DNA of 64,000 bases from Burkholderiales bacterium (lineage in GTDB: Bacteria; Pseudomonadota; Gammaproteobacteria; Burkholderiales; SG8-39): NCBI GenBank assembly GCA_027493935.1, contig JAOSJV010000010.1:310001-374000 (forward strand), read 5' to 3'. This document shows positions 1-9,895 of this stretch, in pieces; within the stretch, counting starts at the first letter, position 1, and each line of letters begins with the position of its first letter. A program made the translations under genes and the position numbers. The notes under the pieces are model-generated. The model saw only the letters and a list, made by a program, of their open reading frames with translations. It made no database searches and was not told the origin of the DNA.

Positions 1-302
1 GCCAGGCAGAGCAGCTGGACCGCGAGGTCGGTCACGGCCCGCGCGCGTCGCGGCAGGCGCATCACGAAGAACTCCACCGCGACGTGCCGGTCCCGCAGGA
101 GCGCCGCGGCGGCGGCGAAGGAGACCGCGATCAGCTGCGCCAGCATCATCATGTCGAGCGAACCGGGCACCGGGAGGAAAAAGAGCTTGGCGCCCAGCAC
201 GTCGGCGCAGGTCAGGGCGACCATGAAGACGATCGCGGCGAAGCCGAGCGATTCGACCCCGCCGGCGATCGCTTCGTTGAACCTCTTGAATCGCTCCAGC
301 AT
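1..302 (-). CDS. TRAP transporter small permease (DctQ type), 3' end cut by window edge
   Basis: Reading leftward from the ATG at 302, the frame gives an N-terminus beginning MLERFKRFNEAIAGG and then two hydrophobic segments, with a charged RDRHVAVEFF stretch between later segments as in DctQ proteins. About 100 residues are visible; the family is usually 160-190, so the C-terminus lies outside the window. DctQ is the four-helix inner-membrane subunit that pairs with the large DctM permease and a periplasmic DctP protein for sodium-driven carboxylate uptake. It lies directly downstream of a DctP-type gene (445-1554), with 142 nt between them, which supports the call. The substrate cannot be told. 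Confidence 0.75.
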   Translation of the reverse strand, partial: MLERFKRFNEAIAGGVESLGFAAIVFMVALTCADVLGAKLFFLPVPGSLDMMMLAQLIAVSFAAAAALLRDRHVAVEFFVMRLPRRARAVTDLAVQLLCL

Positions 303-444
303 GAACGTTGCTCCGGATGCCCCGCGCCACGCGGCCGGCACGCTCCGGCCTTGCGGCCGAGCACCGCCGCGGCGGATCCGGCGCCGATTCGAGACGAGGA
401 ACCCCCGCCCGGCGCAGGCCGGGCGGGGACCTCATCGGTCGAGA

Positions 445-1554
445 TTACTTGACGTAGGCCTCGGGCCGCAGCCCGGCCGGACCGGTGGGCGAGGGAATCT
501 TGTACTCCATCTGCTTCTCGGTCCAGTACTTGATGCGCTCCTGCAGGTAGGCGACCCAGCCCCTGACCTCGGCCTCGGTGTGGCCTTTGCCCACCATGGT
601 CTTCACGTAGTCGCCGATGACCGGCTCGACCGCCTTCTGCCAGCGCGCCGCCTCTGCGTCGGAGATCTCGATGAAGTTCACCCCCCTTCTCCCGCGCGAA
701 GGTCTGGCCCTCCAGGTCGATCTCGTTCCACATCAGCGCGTAGCGCTCCTGGTACTGTCCGCTCATCACGTCGACGAGCGCTTTGAGCTCCGGCGGCAGC
801 CCGTCGTAGCTCCTCCGGTTCATCGCCAGGTAGAAGGGAAAGGAGGCGCCGATCTGCCAGCTCACCGTCACGTTCTTCGCGACCTCGGCGAACCGGAAGG
901 TCTTGAGCACCTCGTACGGACCCCAGACGGCCTCGTTGACCCCTTTCGCGATCGAATCGTAGACCTCGATCATCGGGGTGGGGGTGGGCGTTCCGCCGAG
1001 CGCCTTGACGATGTCGCCCGGGACGCCCGGAGCCCGGATCGTCAGGCCCTTCATCTCCTCGAGCTTGGTGACCGGGCGCTTGGAGATCACCATGCTCGGG
1101 CCGTTGGCGTGCAGGGCGAGCACCTTCACGCCGCCGAACTCCTTCGGCCTGAACTTCTGGAAGAAATCCCATCCCACATGCGCGCCGACCCAGCCGGTGG
1201 GAATACCGACCGGAAGCCCGATCGCCTCGGTGACGGGCATGCGGCCGGGCGTGTAATAGACGTGCGAGTAGCCGATGTCGGCGATGCCCGTCTCGATGCC
1301 CCGGAACATTACCGGCGCCGCGACCAGCGAGCCGCCGGCGAAGTATTGGACCTTGATCCGTCCCCGGAGCGCCGCTCCAGCTCCTCGCCGAACTCCTGGA
1401 GGATCTTCGACTGCTTGGACGGCGGTGGAAAGAAATTGGCGATCTTCAGGTTGACGACCTTCGCCTGCGCCCGAGCTTCTTCGACCGCCACGGCCGAGAA
1501 CAGGAACGTCGCGCAGATGGTCGCTGCCGCGACCGCAAGGGCTCTTCGATGCAT
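445..1554 (-). CDS. TRAP transporter periplasmic substrate-binding protein (DctP type), two frameshifts
   Basis: The ATG at 1554 follows a strong ribosome site (GAGGAGG) and opens a signal peptide (hydrophobic core ending near AVAVEEARAQA). The mature part shows family features: YFAGGSLVAAPVMFRGIE, then GLTIRAPG and a C-terminal helix ending YVK at 447. The protein is split over three frames. One break is near 1367 in a GGGG run and the other near 686 in a G6 run; restoring one base at each gives a protein of about 369 residues, normal for DctP. The breaks look like homopolymer errors rather than decay. It would capture an organic acid in the periplasm for the DctQ/DctM permease downstream. 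Confidence 0.8.
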
Positions 1555-1959
1555 GGTCACTTCCTCCTCTTCGATTGCACGGCGAGAGTCGAACCCGGCG
1601 GGTCCTCGGCGGTGCGCGATCGGCGGCCGCCGCAAGAGGCACCGGCGGCGGTCCGCGTTCCGGTCGAACTCCGGATCAGCGCATCCTGGCGGCGTTGCGA
1701 AGCAGGGAGCACGCCGCATCATGTAGCCACAACTGTTGTGTGGTCAAGCCCGCGCGGTGCGGGGGGTGGACGAGGCTGCCCACGCGCGGCAAGGCAAGGG
1801 GTACGCGGCGAAAATGCGTCGCACAAACCGAGAACGGAAGCGGGCTCCCGCTCAAGCCCGGATCGGGCCGCGCACCGCGTGGCGGTGCGCATTCCAGGCT
1901 CGTCGTGCCGCGAGCCGCCTGCGCGGCGCGGGCCGCTCCGGGAAGCGCCGAAGGCGCGG
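1555..1959. other. intergenic region of 405 bp
   Basis: No coding frame here resembles a known protein. The stretch holds the probable upstream region of the TRAP gene, with the promoter/operator-like site at 1718-1747, and the 3' flank of the CocE-type hydrolase. No T-tract terminator was seen. Confidence 0.5.
1718..1747 (-). promoter_or_regulatory. putative sigma-70 promoter with palindromic operator, upstream of TRAP gene
   Basis: On the minus strand there is TTGACC (1747-1742), 16 nt, then TACATGAT (1725-1718), a plausible -35/-10 pair about 165 nt before the TRAP ATG. The spacer contains the palindrome ACAACAGTTGT (1739-1729), extended to CCACAAC/GTTGTGTGG on the other strand. A palindrome between -35 and -10 fits a repressor operator; GntR-type proteins bind similar short palindromes. 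The regulator is not in this window. Confidence 0.35.
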
Positions 1960-3675
1960 TCAGCCCCGGTCGACGCGTGCGCGCCCCCTTCGGTCCGCGC
2001 GCGGAACGACCGGCACGAGCAGGTGCGAGTCGTACCTGCCGCCAGTGTGGATGACGTGCGCTCCGGCATTGACGGTCTTGGGGTGTCCGGCGCGCACGAT
2101 CCATCGCGCGTAGCGATAGATGTCACTGCCCTGCACGACGACGCGCAGCCTCTCGCCCTTCGCGAAGCGCGTGCCGGACGGCCAGATCTCGATTTCGACC
2201 GGCACCGGAACGCCCTTCCTCAGCTTCAGCCGCCGCTGGTGCACGAGCCAGGGCTGCTGTGGCGTCGATCGCGCCTTGTCGAGCCCGCGGTGCGAGACAC
2301 GCAGCCATCCGAGCGCCACCGGGCCGTCTTCGAGGCAGTTGAAGGCGGCAAAGCCGACGTATTCGCCGTCGCGGTCGAACTTCTGGATCGCGACGAAGAG
2401 GTCCATGTCGTCGGCGCCGACCGCCTCGACCCATAGGCGCAGCTTCATGTGGCCGGTCAGCTCGGTCGGCGCCGTGAACACGTAGTCGAACTCGGCGCGC
2501 TCGCGGTGGTACGCCGCCGGGCAGCGTGCCTCGTCCCCCGGGGCGTCGTACGTCGCCCGCGCGGCGACCTTCACCGGTACGGCCCGGAGCGTGCCGTCGC
2601 GCGCGTCCAGATAGAGCTTGCGATGGCGGGTGCGCGCGAGCGGCCACTCCCGCTCGGCGCGGAACCTGCCTTCGTAGTAGCGGTCCCGCACCTCCAGACG
2701 CACCCGCGGCCAAGCGCGCACCGCGGTCTTCTCGCCGCGCAGGAAGCAGTCGAAGAACGCCCGCTGCATCTCGACGCTCTCCGGGCGATGGAAGGTCTCC
2801 CACTTCTTGCGGCCGTGGACGTAGAGCCACTTCTCGCTCGAGGCGATCCGCTTGTAGGCCTCCAGCGTCCCGCGCAGGTGCAGCCCCTGGTCCGACCAGC
2901 TCGCGACGACGAACGCGGGCACCTCGATGCGCGCGAGATCGGCCACCTTCGTTGCCCAGTAGGCGTCGAAGAGCGGATGCGCCTCCATCATCGCCTGGAC
3001 GTCCTCGACGCGATGCGTCGAGTAGGAGATCGATTTCTGCCAGATCGGCGAGAACGCGGTCTCCGGGATGCCGCCGTGGAACGCGAACTCGCGGTACATG
3101 TCGCTCAGGCCTTCCCACGGGTTGATGGCGGCGAGATGCGGCGGGCGCGCCGCGGCGATCTGCCACTGCGCGATCGCGAGATAGGAGACCCCGGCCATGC
3201 CGACCTTCCCGGTGCACCACGCCTGCGCGGCCACCCACTCGACGAAGTCGTAGCCGTCGCGCCCCTCGCCGTGGCTCCAGTAGGTGGCGTCGCCCTCCGA
3301 GCCCCACGTGCCGCGCACGTCGACGTGGATGATCGCGTAGCCGCGCGGGACCCAGTAGAGCGGGTCGGGGCCCTCGAACATCGTGTAGCTCGAGATCCAC
3401 TCCTTGCGGACGCTCGCGTTCCGGTAGAAGTACCCGTACTGGAACGGGCGGTGCTTGCCGTACGGGCTCCAGGCGATGATGGCCGGCACGCGCTCGCCGC
3501 TCGCCGGCCGGTGGACGTCGGCGTAAAGCCTGACGCCGTCGCGCATCGGCACCGCCACGTCGCGCTCGACGAGCATGCCGTTCTCGCGGCTTACGCGGTA
3601 CCCGAGGCCCGGGTACTTGTGCCTCGTCGGCGGAACGCCGTCGCGGTAGATGATCTCGAAATCCGGCTTGCGCAT
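1960..3675 (-). CDS. CocE/NonD-type alpha/beta hydrolase (peptidase S15 family)
   Basis: 571 residues from the ATG at 3675, which is preceded by GGAGG. The N-terminal half is an alpha/beta-hydrolase of the X-Pro dipeptidyl-peptidase S15/CocE type: MRDGVRLYADVHRP near residue 44, HVDVRGTWGSEG near 118, and the nucleophile motif GMAGVSYLA with Ser at about 164. The C-terminal half fits the jelly-roll XPP_PepX_C domain. No signal peptide is seen, so it is probably cytoplasmic. Family members cleave esters or amides such as cocaine, glutaryl-7-ACA or Xaa-Pro peptides; the real substrate is unknown. It is the last gene of the leftward train, 17 nt after the acyl-CoA ligase, suggesting ester or amide hydrolysis in the same pathway. 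Confidence 0.85.
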   Translation of the reverse strand: MRKPDFEIIYRDGVPPTRHKYPGLGYRVSRENGMLVERDVAVPMRDGVRLYADVHRPASGERVPAIIAWSPYGKHRPFQYGYFYRNASVRKEWISSYTMFEGPDPLYWVPRGYAIIHVDVRGTWGSEGDATYWSHGEGRDGYDFVEWVAAQAWCTGKVGMAGVSYLAIAQWQIAAARPPHLAAINPWEGLSDMYREFAFHGGIPETAFSPIWQKSISYSTHRVEDVQAMMEAHPLFDAYWATKVADLARIEVPAFVVASWSDQGLHLRGTLEAYKRIASSEKWLYVHGRKKWETFHRPESVEMQRAFFDCFLRGEKTAVRAWPRVRLEVRDRYYEGRFRAEREWPLARTRHRKLYLDARDGTLRAVPVKVAARATYDAPGDEARCPAAYHRERAEFDYVFTAPTELTGHMKLRLWVEAVGADDMDLFVAIQKFDRDGEYVGFAAFNCLEDGPVALGWLRVSHRGLDKARSTPQQPWLVHQRRLKLRKGVPVPVEIEIWPSGTRFAKGERLRVVVQGSDIYRYARWIVRAGHPKTVNAGAHVIHTGGRYDSHLLVPVVPRADRRGRARVDRG

Positions 3676-3692
3676 GCGTTGCCTCCGCCCGC

Positions 3693-5222
3693 TCAGCGCA
3701 AAGCGGTGCGGTCGATCTTGCCGAGCACGTTCCTCGGCAGGGACTCGACGAACTCGACGATGCGCGGGCGCTTGTGCCGCGCGAGCTCGCCGCTCGCCAG
3801 GCAGTGGCGCTCGAGCGCCTCGGCGGTGAGCTCGGGCGAACGCCGCACGATGAGCGCCTTGATCGATTGTCCCCACTTCTCGTCCGCGACGCCGCACACC
3901 GCGACGTCCGCGACCAGCGGGTGCTTCGACAGGAAGAACTCCACTTCCTGCGGATAGACGTTCTCCCCGCCGGTGATGATCACGTTGTCCACCCGGTCTA
4001 CCGGGTGGATGTAGCCTTCGGCGTCGACCCGCACGACGTCGCGCGTGTACTGCCAGCCGCCGCGCGCGCGAAGCTTCTCTCCGGGCGTGCAATGGTACTC
4101 GGCGACGCTCTGCGGCCCACGGTTGACGAGCTGTCCCTCGCCCGGAGCCGTGATCGGCGCACCGGGATCGGTCGCGGTGCCCTCGCCAAGCGGGATCACG
4201 CGCACGCTCTGGAAGTACGACGGCTTGCCGATGCTCTCCCATTTGTCCTCGGGCTCGAGCCCGGTGTGACAGGTGGTGATCGCCGTGCAGCTCTCCGTCG
4301 TGCCGTAGGTGTTCAGCACCTCGCAGCCGAGCACGCTTCGCACCTGGTGCAGCAGGGTCTTCGGCAGCGGCGAGCCGCCGCTGCGCAGCAGGCGCAGCGA
4401 GGAGACGTCCAGACCGCCGAGCTCCCGGATCGCCTCGGCGAGCTGGTACATCTGGGTGGGAACGGCGAAGATCTCCGTGACGCGGTGCTGCGCGATCAGC
4501 CGCAGCGCCTTCTTCGGCTCGTAGTCGCCGGACATCACCTGCGCGGCGCCGAGGAAGAGGTAGGCGGCGAAGAAGTTGGTCGCCGCTCCGATCACCACCG
4601 GGGCGAGACTCATCCCCACGTGGCCGCGATCGAGCCCCATCTCGAGGCAGTACTGGATCGCGCTCATGATCTGCGTCTCGTTCGTGAAGGCCGCGCCCTT
4701 CGGCCTGCCGGTCGTGCCGGAGGTGTGGATGACGTTGCAGACATCGGTGCCGCGGATTTCCGCCGCCGGCGGCTCGGTCGCCGGCATGCGCTCGTGCTCG
4801 ACGAAGTCGGTCGCGCCTTCCGGGACCGGCCCGCCGACGCAGACGAGGCGGCAGAAGGGCGCCTCCTTGATGATCGGCAGGGCGGTGGCCGCGAAAGCGG
4901 CGTTGAAGACCAGCGCCTTCAGCCTTTCCTGCTGTACGGCGTAGCCGACCGAGGCGGGCGCGAGCCGGTAGTTAAGGCAGGAGGAGATCGCCCCGAGCTT
5001 CTGGCAGGCGACGAAGCCGACGCCGAACTCGACGCAGTTCTGGAGCAGCAGCCCGACGCCGTCGCCCTTGCGCACGCCGAGCTCGGCGAGCAGGCGGGCG
5101 CAACGGTTGGCGGCGGTGTTCAGCTCGGCGAAGCTGTACGCGCGCCCGTCGTGGATCAGCGCGACTCGCCCGGGCCAGCGCTCGACGCTGCCGATGAAGT
5201 TGTCCCGCAGGGTCCCGAGCAT
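3693..5222 (-). CDS. AMP-binding acyl-CoA synthetase (ANL superfamily)
   Basis: 509 residues from the ATG at 5222, behind CGGAGG. The ATP/AMP-binding signature TSGTTGRPKG lies at about residues 167-176. Further motifs are the GTTES-type adenylate motif (NTYGTTESCTA), the hinge region VDRVDNVIITGGENVYP and the C-terminal catalytic lysine motif RNVLGKIDRTAL. The enzyme activates a carboxylic acid as acyl-AMP and then acyl-CoA. The divergent acid-binding pocket does not allow a substrate call. It sits downstream of the liv-type ABC importer and upstream of the CocE-type hydrolase, so the imported or released acid is the likely substrate. A second ANL ligase opens the same gene train at 16153. 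Confidence 0.88.
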   Translation of the reverse strand: MLGTLRDNFIGSVERWPGRVALIHDGRAYSFAELNTAANRCARLLAELGVRKGDGVGLLLQNCVEFGVGFVACQKLGAISSCLNYRLAPASVGYAVQQERLKALVFNAAFAATALPIIKEAPFCRLVCVGGPVPEGATDFVEHERMPATEPPAAEIRGTDVCNVIHTSGTTGRPKGAAFTNETQIMSAIQYCLEMGLDRGHVGMSLAPVVIGAATNFFAAYLFLGAAQVMSGDYEPKKALRLIAQHRVTEIFAVPTQMYQLAEAIRELGGLDVSSLRLLRSGGSPLPKTLLHQVRSVLGCEVLNTYGTTESCTAITTCHTGLEPEDKWESIGKPSYFQSVRVIPLGEGTATDPGAPITAPGEGQLVNRGPQSVAEYHCTPGEKLRARGGWQYTRDVVRVDAEGYIHPVDRVDNVIITGGENVYPQEVEFFLSKHPLVADVAVCGVADEKWGQSIKALIVRRSPELTAEALERHCLASGELARHKRPRIVEFVESLPRNVLGKIDRTALR

Positions 5223-5345
5223 GCTCGCCTCCGAGGTAGTATTCCTGCCCGCGCCGGCTCATCGCCGCGCGGGCGCCTCGATTGTAAGAGCTCGCCCACC
5301 GGGGCGAAAGGCGGCGCGCAGCGGCCGCCACCGGGCCGCTCGCGG

Positions 5346-6039
5346 CTACACCCCGAGATAGCGCGCCTTCGTCTCATGATCGTTGCGCAGCGCTTCCGAC
5401 CCGCACTCGTGCACGATGCGCCCCTTGCTCATCAGGTAAACGCGGTCGGCCACCCGCAACGCGAAGGCGAGGTTCTGCTCGATGAGCAGAATCGACGCCC
5501 CGCCGCGCTTGAGCTCGAGGAGAATGCGCCCCAGCTCGCGCACGAGGAGCGGCGCGAGCCCTCGGAAGGCTCGTCCATCAGGAGTATGTCCGGGTTGCCG
5601 GCCAGGGCCCGGCCGGCCGCGAGCATCGCCTGCTCGCCGCCGGAGAGCTCGCCGCCGCGGTGGCGCCGCCGTTCGGCCAGGCGCGGAAAGAGCTCGAGCA
5701 CCGTGGCGAGGCTCCAGCGGCGCAGGCCGCGGCTGCGCGCCGCAACCTGCAGATGCTCGCGCACCGTGAGCGAGGCGAACACGCGGCGCCCTGGGGCACG
5801 AGCCCCACGCCGCGTCGCGCAACCTGGTGCGCGGGAAGCCGGCTGATGTCGTCGCCCCGCAGCAGCACCCGTCCGCGGCGCGGCGGATGCAGCCCGGCGA
5901 TCGCGTGGATCAGCGTCGTCTTGCCGACGCCGTTGCGGCCGAGCACCGCCGCGATCTCGCCGTCGGCCACGCGCAGCGAGACGCCCTGCACGATCCAGCT
6001 CTGCCCGTAGGCGACGTGCAGATCGTCGACCTCGAGCAT
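5346..6039 (-). CDS. livF: branched-chain amino-acid-type ABC transporter ATPase LivF, two frameshifts
   Basis: The ATG at 6039 starts MLEVDDLHVAYGQSW. Walker A is GRNGVGKTT near residue 35, the ABC signature ELSGGEQ is near 135 and Walker B LLMDEPSEG near 158. The stop is at 5346. The frame changes twice, near 5797 (after VPQG) and near 5560 (after PSEG). Adding one base to each G run restores VPQGRRVFASLTV and PSEGLAPLLV, both typical of LivF. The expected product is about 231 residues, normal for LivF, so I read the breaks as sequence errors. It energises the permease LivH/LivM together with LivG; its start is 3 nt beyond the livG stop. Confidence 0.85.
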
Positions 6040-6042
6040 GGC

Positions 6043-6789
6043 TCAATCCTCCTCCACGCCGAGGTAGATCTCGGCGACCCGCGGGTCGCGCTTGACCTCC
6101 GCCGGCGTGCCGCCCGCTATGATCCGTCCGTTGTGGAACACGGTCACCCGCTCGGCGAGCGAAAGCGCGACGTCCATGTCGTGCTCGATGAGCAGGAGCG
6201 TCACTTCGCGCGGGAAGCGCTGGATCATCGCGGCGACGAGCGTGGTCTCCGCCGGAGAGAGTCCCGCCGTCGGCTCGTCGAGCAGCAGCACCCGCGGCCC
6301 GGCGGCGAGCGCGAGCAGGAGCTCGACCTTGCGCTGATCGCCGTAGGAGAGCTCGCGCGTGCGCGTCGCGGCGCGCTCGGCGAGCTCCCACTGGGCGAGC
6401 AACTCGTCGGCACGCTCGTAGAGGTGGCCGAACGCACCGCGCGGCCGCAGGAGCGAAAAGCGCGCGGCGTCGCGGCCCTGCAGGGCGAGCAGCACGCTCT
6501 CGAGCACCGTAAGGTGGGGGAAGAGCGTCGTGATCTGGAACGTCCGCCCGAGACCGAGCTGCGCGCGGGCATACGGGGCCAAGCGCGTGACGTCGCGGTC
6601 GAAGAGCCGGATGCGCCCGGCACTCGGCAGGTAGATGCCGGTCAGCAGGTTGAAGAAAGTCGTCTTGCCGGCGCCGTTCGGCCCGAGGATGACCAGGCGC
6701 TCGCCCGCCTCCACCTCGAGGCGCACATCGTCCAGCGCGCGCAACCCGCCGAAGCTGTGACTCAGCTGCTCGACCTCGAGCGCCCTCAT
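6043..6789 (-). CDS. livG: branched-chain amino-acid-type ABC transporter ATPase LivG
   Basis: 248 residues from the ATG at 6789, intact. Walker A is GPNGAGKTT near residue 33 and the Q-loop region GLGRTFQ is typical of LivG. The signature is ELSYGDQRKVE instead of LSGGQ, as usual for LivG proteins, and Walker B is VLLLDEPTAGLSP. The C-terminal switch motif LLIEHDMD is present, followed by the LivG-specific tail ending YLGVEED. The start codon overlaps the livM stop by 4 nt (ATGA), implying translational coupling. It works with LivF on the cytoplasmic face of LivH/LivM. Confidence 0.92.
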   Translation of the reverse strand: MRALEVEQLSHSFGGLRALDDVRLEVEAGERLVILGPNGAGKTTFFNLLTGIYLPSAGRIRLFDRDVTRLAPYARAQLGLGRTFQITTLFPHLTVLESVLLALQGRDAARFSLLRPRGAFGHLYERADELLAQWELAERAATRTRELSYGDQRKVELLLALAAGPRVLLLDEPTAGLSPAETTLVAAMIQRFPREVTLLLIEHDMDVALSLAERVTVFHNGRIIAGGTPAEVKRDPRVAEIYLGVEED

Positions 6790-7722
6790 GCCGGACGCCA
6801 CCGGCGGAGCAGCCCCAGGAGGCCGGCTGGCGCGAACAGCGTGACGCCGACGTAGATCAGCCCGAGCACCGTGAGCCACCGCTCGGTCTGGGCGCTGATC
6901 GCATTCTCGAGGATCACGATCAGCGCGGCGCCGATCGCCGGTCCGAGCATGGTCCCGGCCCCGCCGAGGATCACCATGATCAGCGCCGAGGCCGACAGCA
7001 GGACCGAGAGATACGCCGGGCTCACGAACCCGTTGTAGTACGCGAAAAAGGTTGCCGGCGACCCCGGCGAGCATCCCCGAGATGACGACGGCCACGTACT
7101 TGTAGCGCCAGGTGTTGTACCCGAGGACCTGCATGCGCCGCTCGCTCTCGCGGATGCCCACGAGCGCGGCGCCGAACGGCGAGCGCACGACGAGCCAGAG
7201 CGCAAGCGTGCCGAGCAGCGTGATCGCGAGCGTCAGGTAGTAGAAGCTGAAGCCGTCGGCGAAGCTCATCGGCAGCCCGGCCCCCGGCCGCGGAACGTTC
7301 GGCAGCCCGTCGTCGCCACCGGTGAGCTCGCGCCAGCCGAAGGCGATCCCCCATACGACCTGCGACAGCGCGAGCGTGATCATGAGGAGGTATGCGCCGC
7401 GGGTGCGCAGCGCGAGCAGCCCGAAGAGCGCGGCAGCCGCGGTCGCCGCCGCGATTCCGGCGCCGAAGTCGAGCCAAAAGTTGTCGAGCACCTTGACCGA
7501 GAGGAGACCTACCGTGTAGCCGCCGATGCCGAAGTAGGCGGCGTGCCCGAGCGAGGGCAGCCCCGCGTACCCGAGAATGAGGTTCAGGCTCATCGCGAAC
7601 AAAGCGAAGATCAGTATCTTCGTGAGCAGCCCGAGCTGGTAGGAGGTGAGCGCGAACGGGAGGACGACGAGCAGCGCGAGTGCCGCGGCGACCCACGCCA
7701 CCGATCCACGGGCCCCCGTCAT
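6786..7722 (-). CDS. livM: branched-chain amino-acid-type ABC transporter permease LivM, one frameshift
   Basis: The ATG at 7722 overlaps the livH stop (ATGA). The frame encodes a multi-span membrane protein with the LivM landmarks SLNLILGYAGLPSLGHAAYF and a conserved GGAGTMLGPAIGA segment near the C-terminus. A single frameshift lies near 7051, where a T5 run interrupts VAGNLFAYYNGF; four T residues would give one frame of about 311 residues, normal length. LivM forms the translocation channel with LivH. The transported solute may be an amino acid, urea or an aromatic or aliphatic acid; this family is broad. Confidence 0.85.
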
Positions 7723-8573
7723 CGCGACCCGAAAAGCCCGGTAGGGCGCACGGCGAGGATGATCGCCATCGGGGCGAAGATCGTGAAGTAGGCGAGACTC
7801 GGGAACAGCGCCTTGCCGAAGTTGTCGAGCAGGCCCACCAGCAACGCGCCGAAGAACGCGCCCTTCAGGCTGCCCAGGCCGCCCACGATGACGACCACGA
7901 AGGCGAGAAGCAGGATCTCGAAATCGGCACCCGGGTATACGCCGAGCACCGGGCCGCCGATGATCCCGCCGATCGCCGCGAGCGCCGCACCGAAGGCGAA
8001 CACGCCGCTCGAGAGGAGCGAAACGTTGATCCCGGTGGAGCGGGCGATCGCCGGGTCGTCGATCGCCGCGCGCACCATCGCGCCGAGCCGGGTGCGCTCC
8101 TGCAGCGCCCACAGCAGAACCGCCACCAGCACGCCGACGGCGAGCAGGAACAGGCGGTAGGACGGGAAGACGAGCGATCCCATCCTCACCGAGTGCTCGA
8201 AGACCGCGGGCTTGGGCAGCGTCTCCGGCGTGCCGCCCCAGTACCACAGGCAAAGGTCGCCGACGATCAGCAGGACGCCGAAGGTGAGCAGCGCCTGCGG
8301 CAGCTCCTCCGGCGGAAGGAACCGCAGCAGCACGCGCTCCATGAGCACGCCGAGCAGGATCACGGCGAGCGTCCCGGCCACCATCGCGAGCGCAAAGCTG
8401 TCCGTGGCGCGGACCACCGAGAGCGCGACGTAGGTGCCGAGAACGTAGAACGAGCCGTGGGCAAGGTTGAGGATCCGCATCACCCCGTAGATCAGCGAAA
8501 GGCCCGCCGCCAGGAGAAACAGCAGCATCCCGAACGACAGGCCGTTCAGCGTCTGGATCGCCCAGAAGGTCAT
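7719..8573 (-). CDS. livH: branched-chain amino-acid-type ABC transporter permease LivH
   Basis: 284 residues, intact, from the ATG at 8573. It begins with NGLSFGMLLFLLAAGLSLIY and contains RILNLAHGSFYVLG, the LivH N-terminal hallmark, and the EAA-like loop GLGSLKGAFFGALLVG near the C-terminus. About eight hydrophobic segments are visible. It starts 10 nt after the binding-protein gene and ends overlapping livM by 4 nt, so livK-H-M-G-F are one translationally coupled run. Confidence 0.92.
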   Translation of the reverse strand: MTFWAIQTLNGLSFGMLLFLLAAGLSLIYGVMRILNLAHGSFYVLGTYVALSVVRATDSFALAMVAGTLAVILLGVLMERVLLRFLPPEELPQALLTFGVLLIVGDLCLWYWGGTPETLPKPAVFEHSVRMGSLVFPSYRLFLLAVGVLVAVLLWALQERTRLGAMVRAAIDDPAIARSTGINVSLLSSGVFAFGAALAAIGGIIGGPVLGVYPGADFEILLLAFVVVIVGGLGSLKGAFFGALLVGLLDNFGKALFPSLAYFTIFAPMAIILAVRPTGLFGSR

Positions 8574-8583
8574 GCGCGGGGCG

Positions 8584-9774
8584 CTACTTCTTCCACCAGC
8601 CCCAGACCTGCTCCTGCGATACCGGCGGGATCCGCTCGACGACCGCGTTCACGACGCGCTCGCCCCGCTTCTCCGCGCGCGTAACATACACCGGCGAGAT
8701 CATCTGCCGGTAGGCGTCGAACTCGACGGGCCCGCGCGGCGCCTTGACCTTCGGAAGCGCGCTCTTGAGGGCGTCCCTCACCTTGTTGCGGTCCGCCAGG
8801 TCGCCCTTGAGCGAATCGAGCGCGATCGTGATCAGCTGCGCCGAGATGTAGCCCGACTCGCTGTAGCGGGTGGGCCAGGCTTTGTGGACGCGCTCGTAGT
8901 CGGCGACGAACGCCTTGCTGTCCGGCGTGTCGAGCGCCGCGGTCCACCCGCCGATCGTGACGATGCCGAGCGCCGCGCTGCCGAGCGCGGGCAGGATCGT
9001 GTCGTCGGTGAGGACGTTGTACCCGGTGAGCGGGAGCTTCTCGAACAGTCCGTAGTCCTTGTACTGCCTGACGAAGCGGATCGCGTCGGCGCCGGCGAAG
9101 AAGGCGAAGACGGCGTCGGCCTTGGTGTCGCCGGCCTGCGCGAGGTACGGGGCGAAGTCGGGCGCGCCGAGCGGCGCGTAGATCTCCTTGACGATCTCGC
9201 CCCCCGCCGCCTTGAACCCCGCCGCGAACGCGAGCACCGTGTCGCGGCCGGCCACGAAGTCGGTCGCCATGAGGATGACCTTGCGGTACTTCGTGTTCTT
9301 GATCATCCAGGCGCCCATCGGGTAGTTCGCCTGGTCGGTCGTCTCGATGACCCGGAAGATCGAGGGCGATGCGAGCGGCGGGGCGGTGAGGGTCCGGGTG
9401 AACGCGACCGGGACGATCAGCGGCACGCCCTGCTCGTGCACGTAGTTGCGGATCGCGATGGCAACCACGCTGCTCACGGGCCCGACCACGAAGTCCACGC
9501 GGTCGCGCTCGATCAGCTTCTTGATCTTGGTGAGCCCGACGTCGGGCTTGCTCTCGGCATCTTCCTTGAGGATCTGGATCTCCCGTCCGCCGGCCTTCAT
9601 CCCGATCTTGTTCAAGTACAGCTCGAAGCCCTTCGTGGCGTCGATCCCCTGGATCGACAGCGGGCCGGTGTAGGGCAGCAGCAGCCCGATCTTCACCGGA
9701 CCGGACTGCGCGGCGGCGCTGCCCGCGGCAAGGCACAGCGTGAGCGCAAGGATCCTGAGAACGCGTCGGCCCAT
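8584..9774 (-). CDS. ABC transporter periplasmic binding protein (LivK/Peripla_BP_6 family)
   Basis: 396 residues from the ATG at 9774, behind AAAGGAGGAAAT. The signal peptide ends near AAGSAAAQ, followed by VKIGLLLPYTGPLS, the standard start of the mature type I binding-protein fold. KLIERDRVDFVVGPVSS and a C-terminal region ending VWGWWKK fit the family. Homologues bind leucine, amides, urea, benzoates or other small acids, so the ligand is open. It heads the liv block and follows an amidase gene by about 120 nt; an amide or the acid derived from it is a reasonable guess for the ligand. Confidence 0.88.
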   Translation of the reverse strand: MGRRVLRILALTLCLAAGSAAAQSGPVKIGLLLPYTGPLSIQGIDATKGFELYLNKIGMKAGGREIQILKEDAESKPDVGLTKIKKLIERDRVDFVVGPVSSVVAIAIRNYVHEQGVPLIVPVAFTRTLTAPPLASPSIFRVIETTDQANYPMGAWMIKNTKYRKVILMATDFVAGRDTVLAFAAGFKAAGGEIVKEIYAPLGAPDFAPYLAQAGDTKADAVFAFFAGADAIRFVRQYKDYGLFEKLPLTGYNVLTDDTILPALGSAALGIVTIGGWTAALDTPDSKAFVADYERVHKAWPTRYSESGYISAQLITIALDSLKGDLADRNKVRDALKSALPKVKAPRGPVEFDAYRQMISPVYVTRAEKRGERVVNAVVERIPPVSQEQVWGWWKK

Positions 9775-9895
9775 CGCGATTTCCTCCTTTGGTGATTGGC
9801 GGGCTTGTCGTTGTCGTGTCCCGATGTCGTAGAGCGTGCTCCCGGCGTCGGCGGCGACGATACCACAGCGCGCTGCGCCGTCCCGCGCTCCGCGG

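Noticed and set aside
2449..3957. A 502-codon plus-strand frame opposite the CocE-type hydrolase
   Set aside because: It mirrors a well-conserved gene and shows Arg/Ala/Val/Asp shadow composition with no domain.
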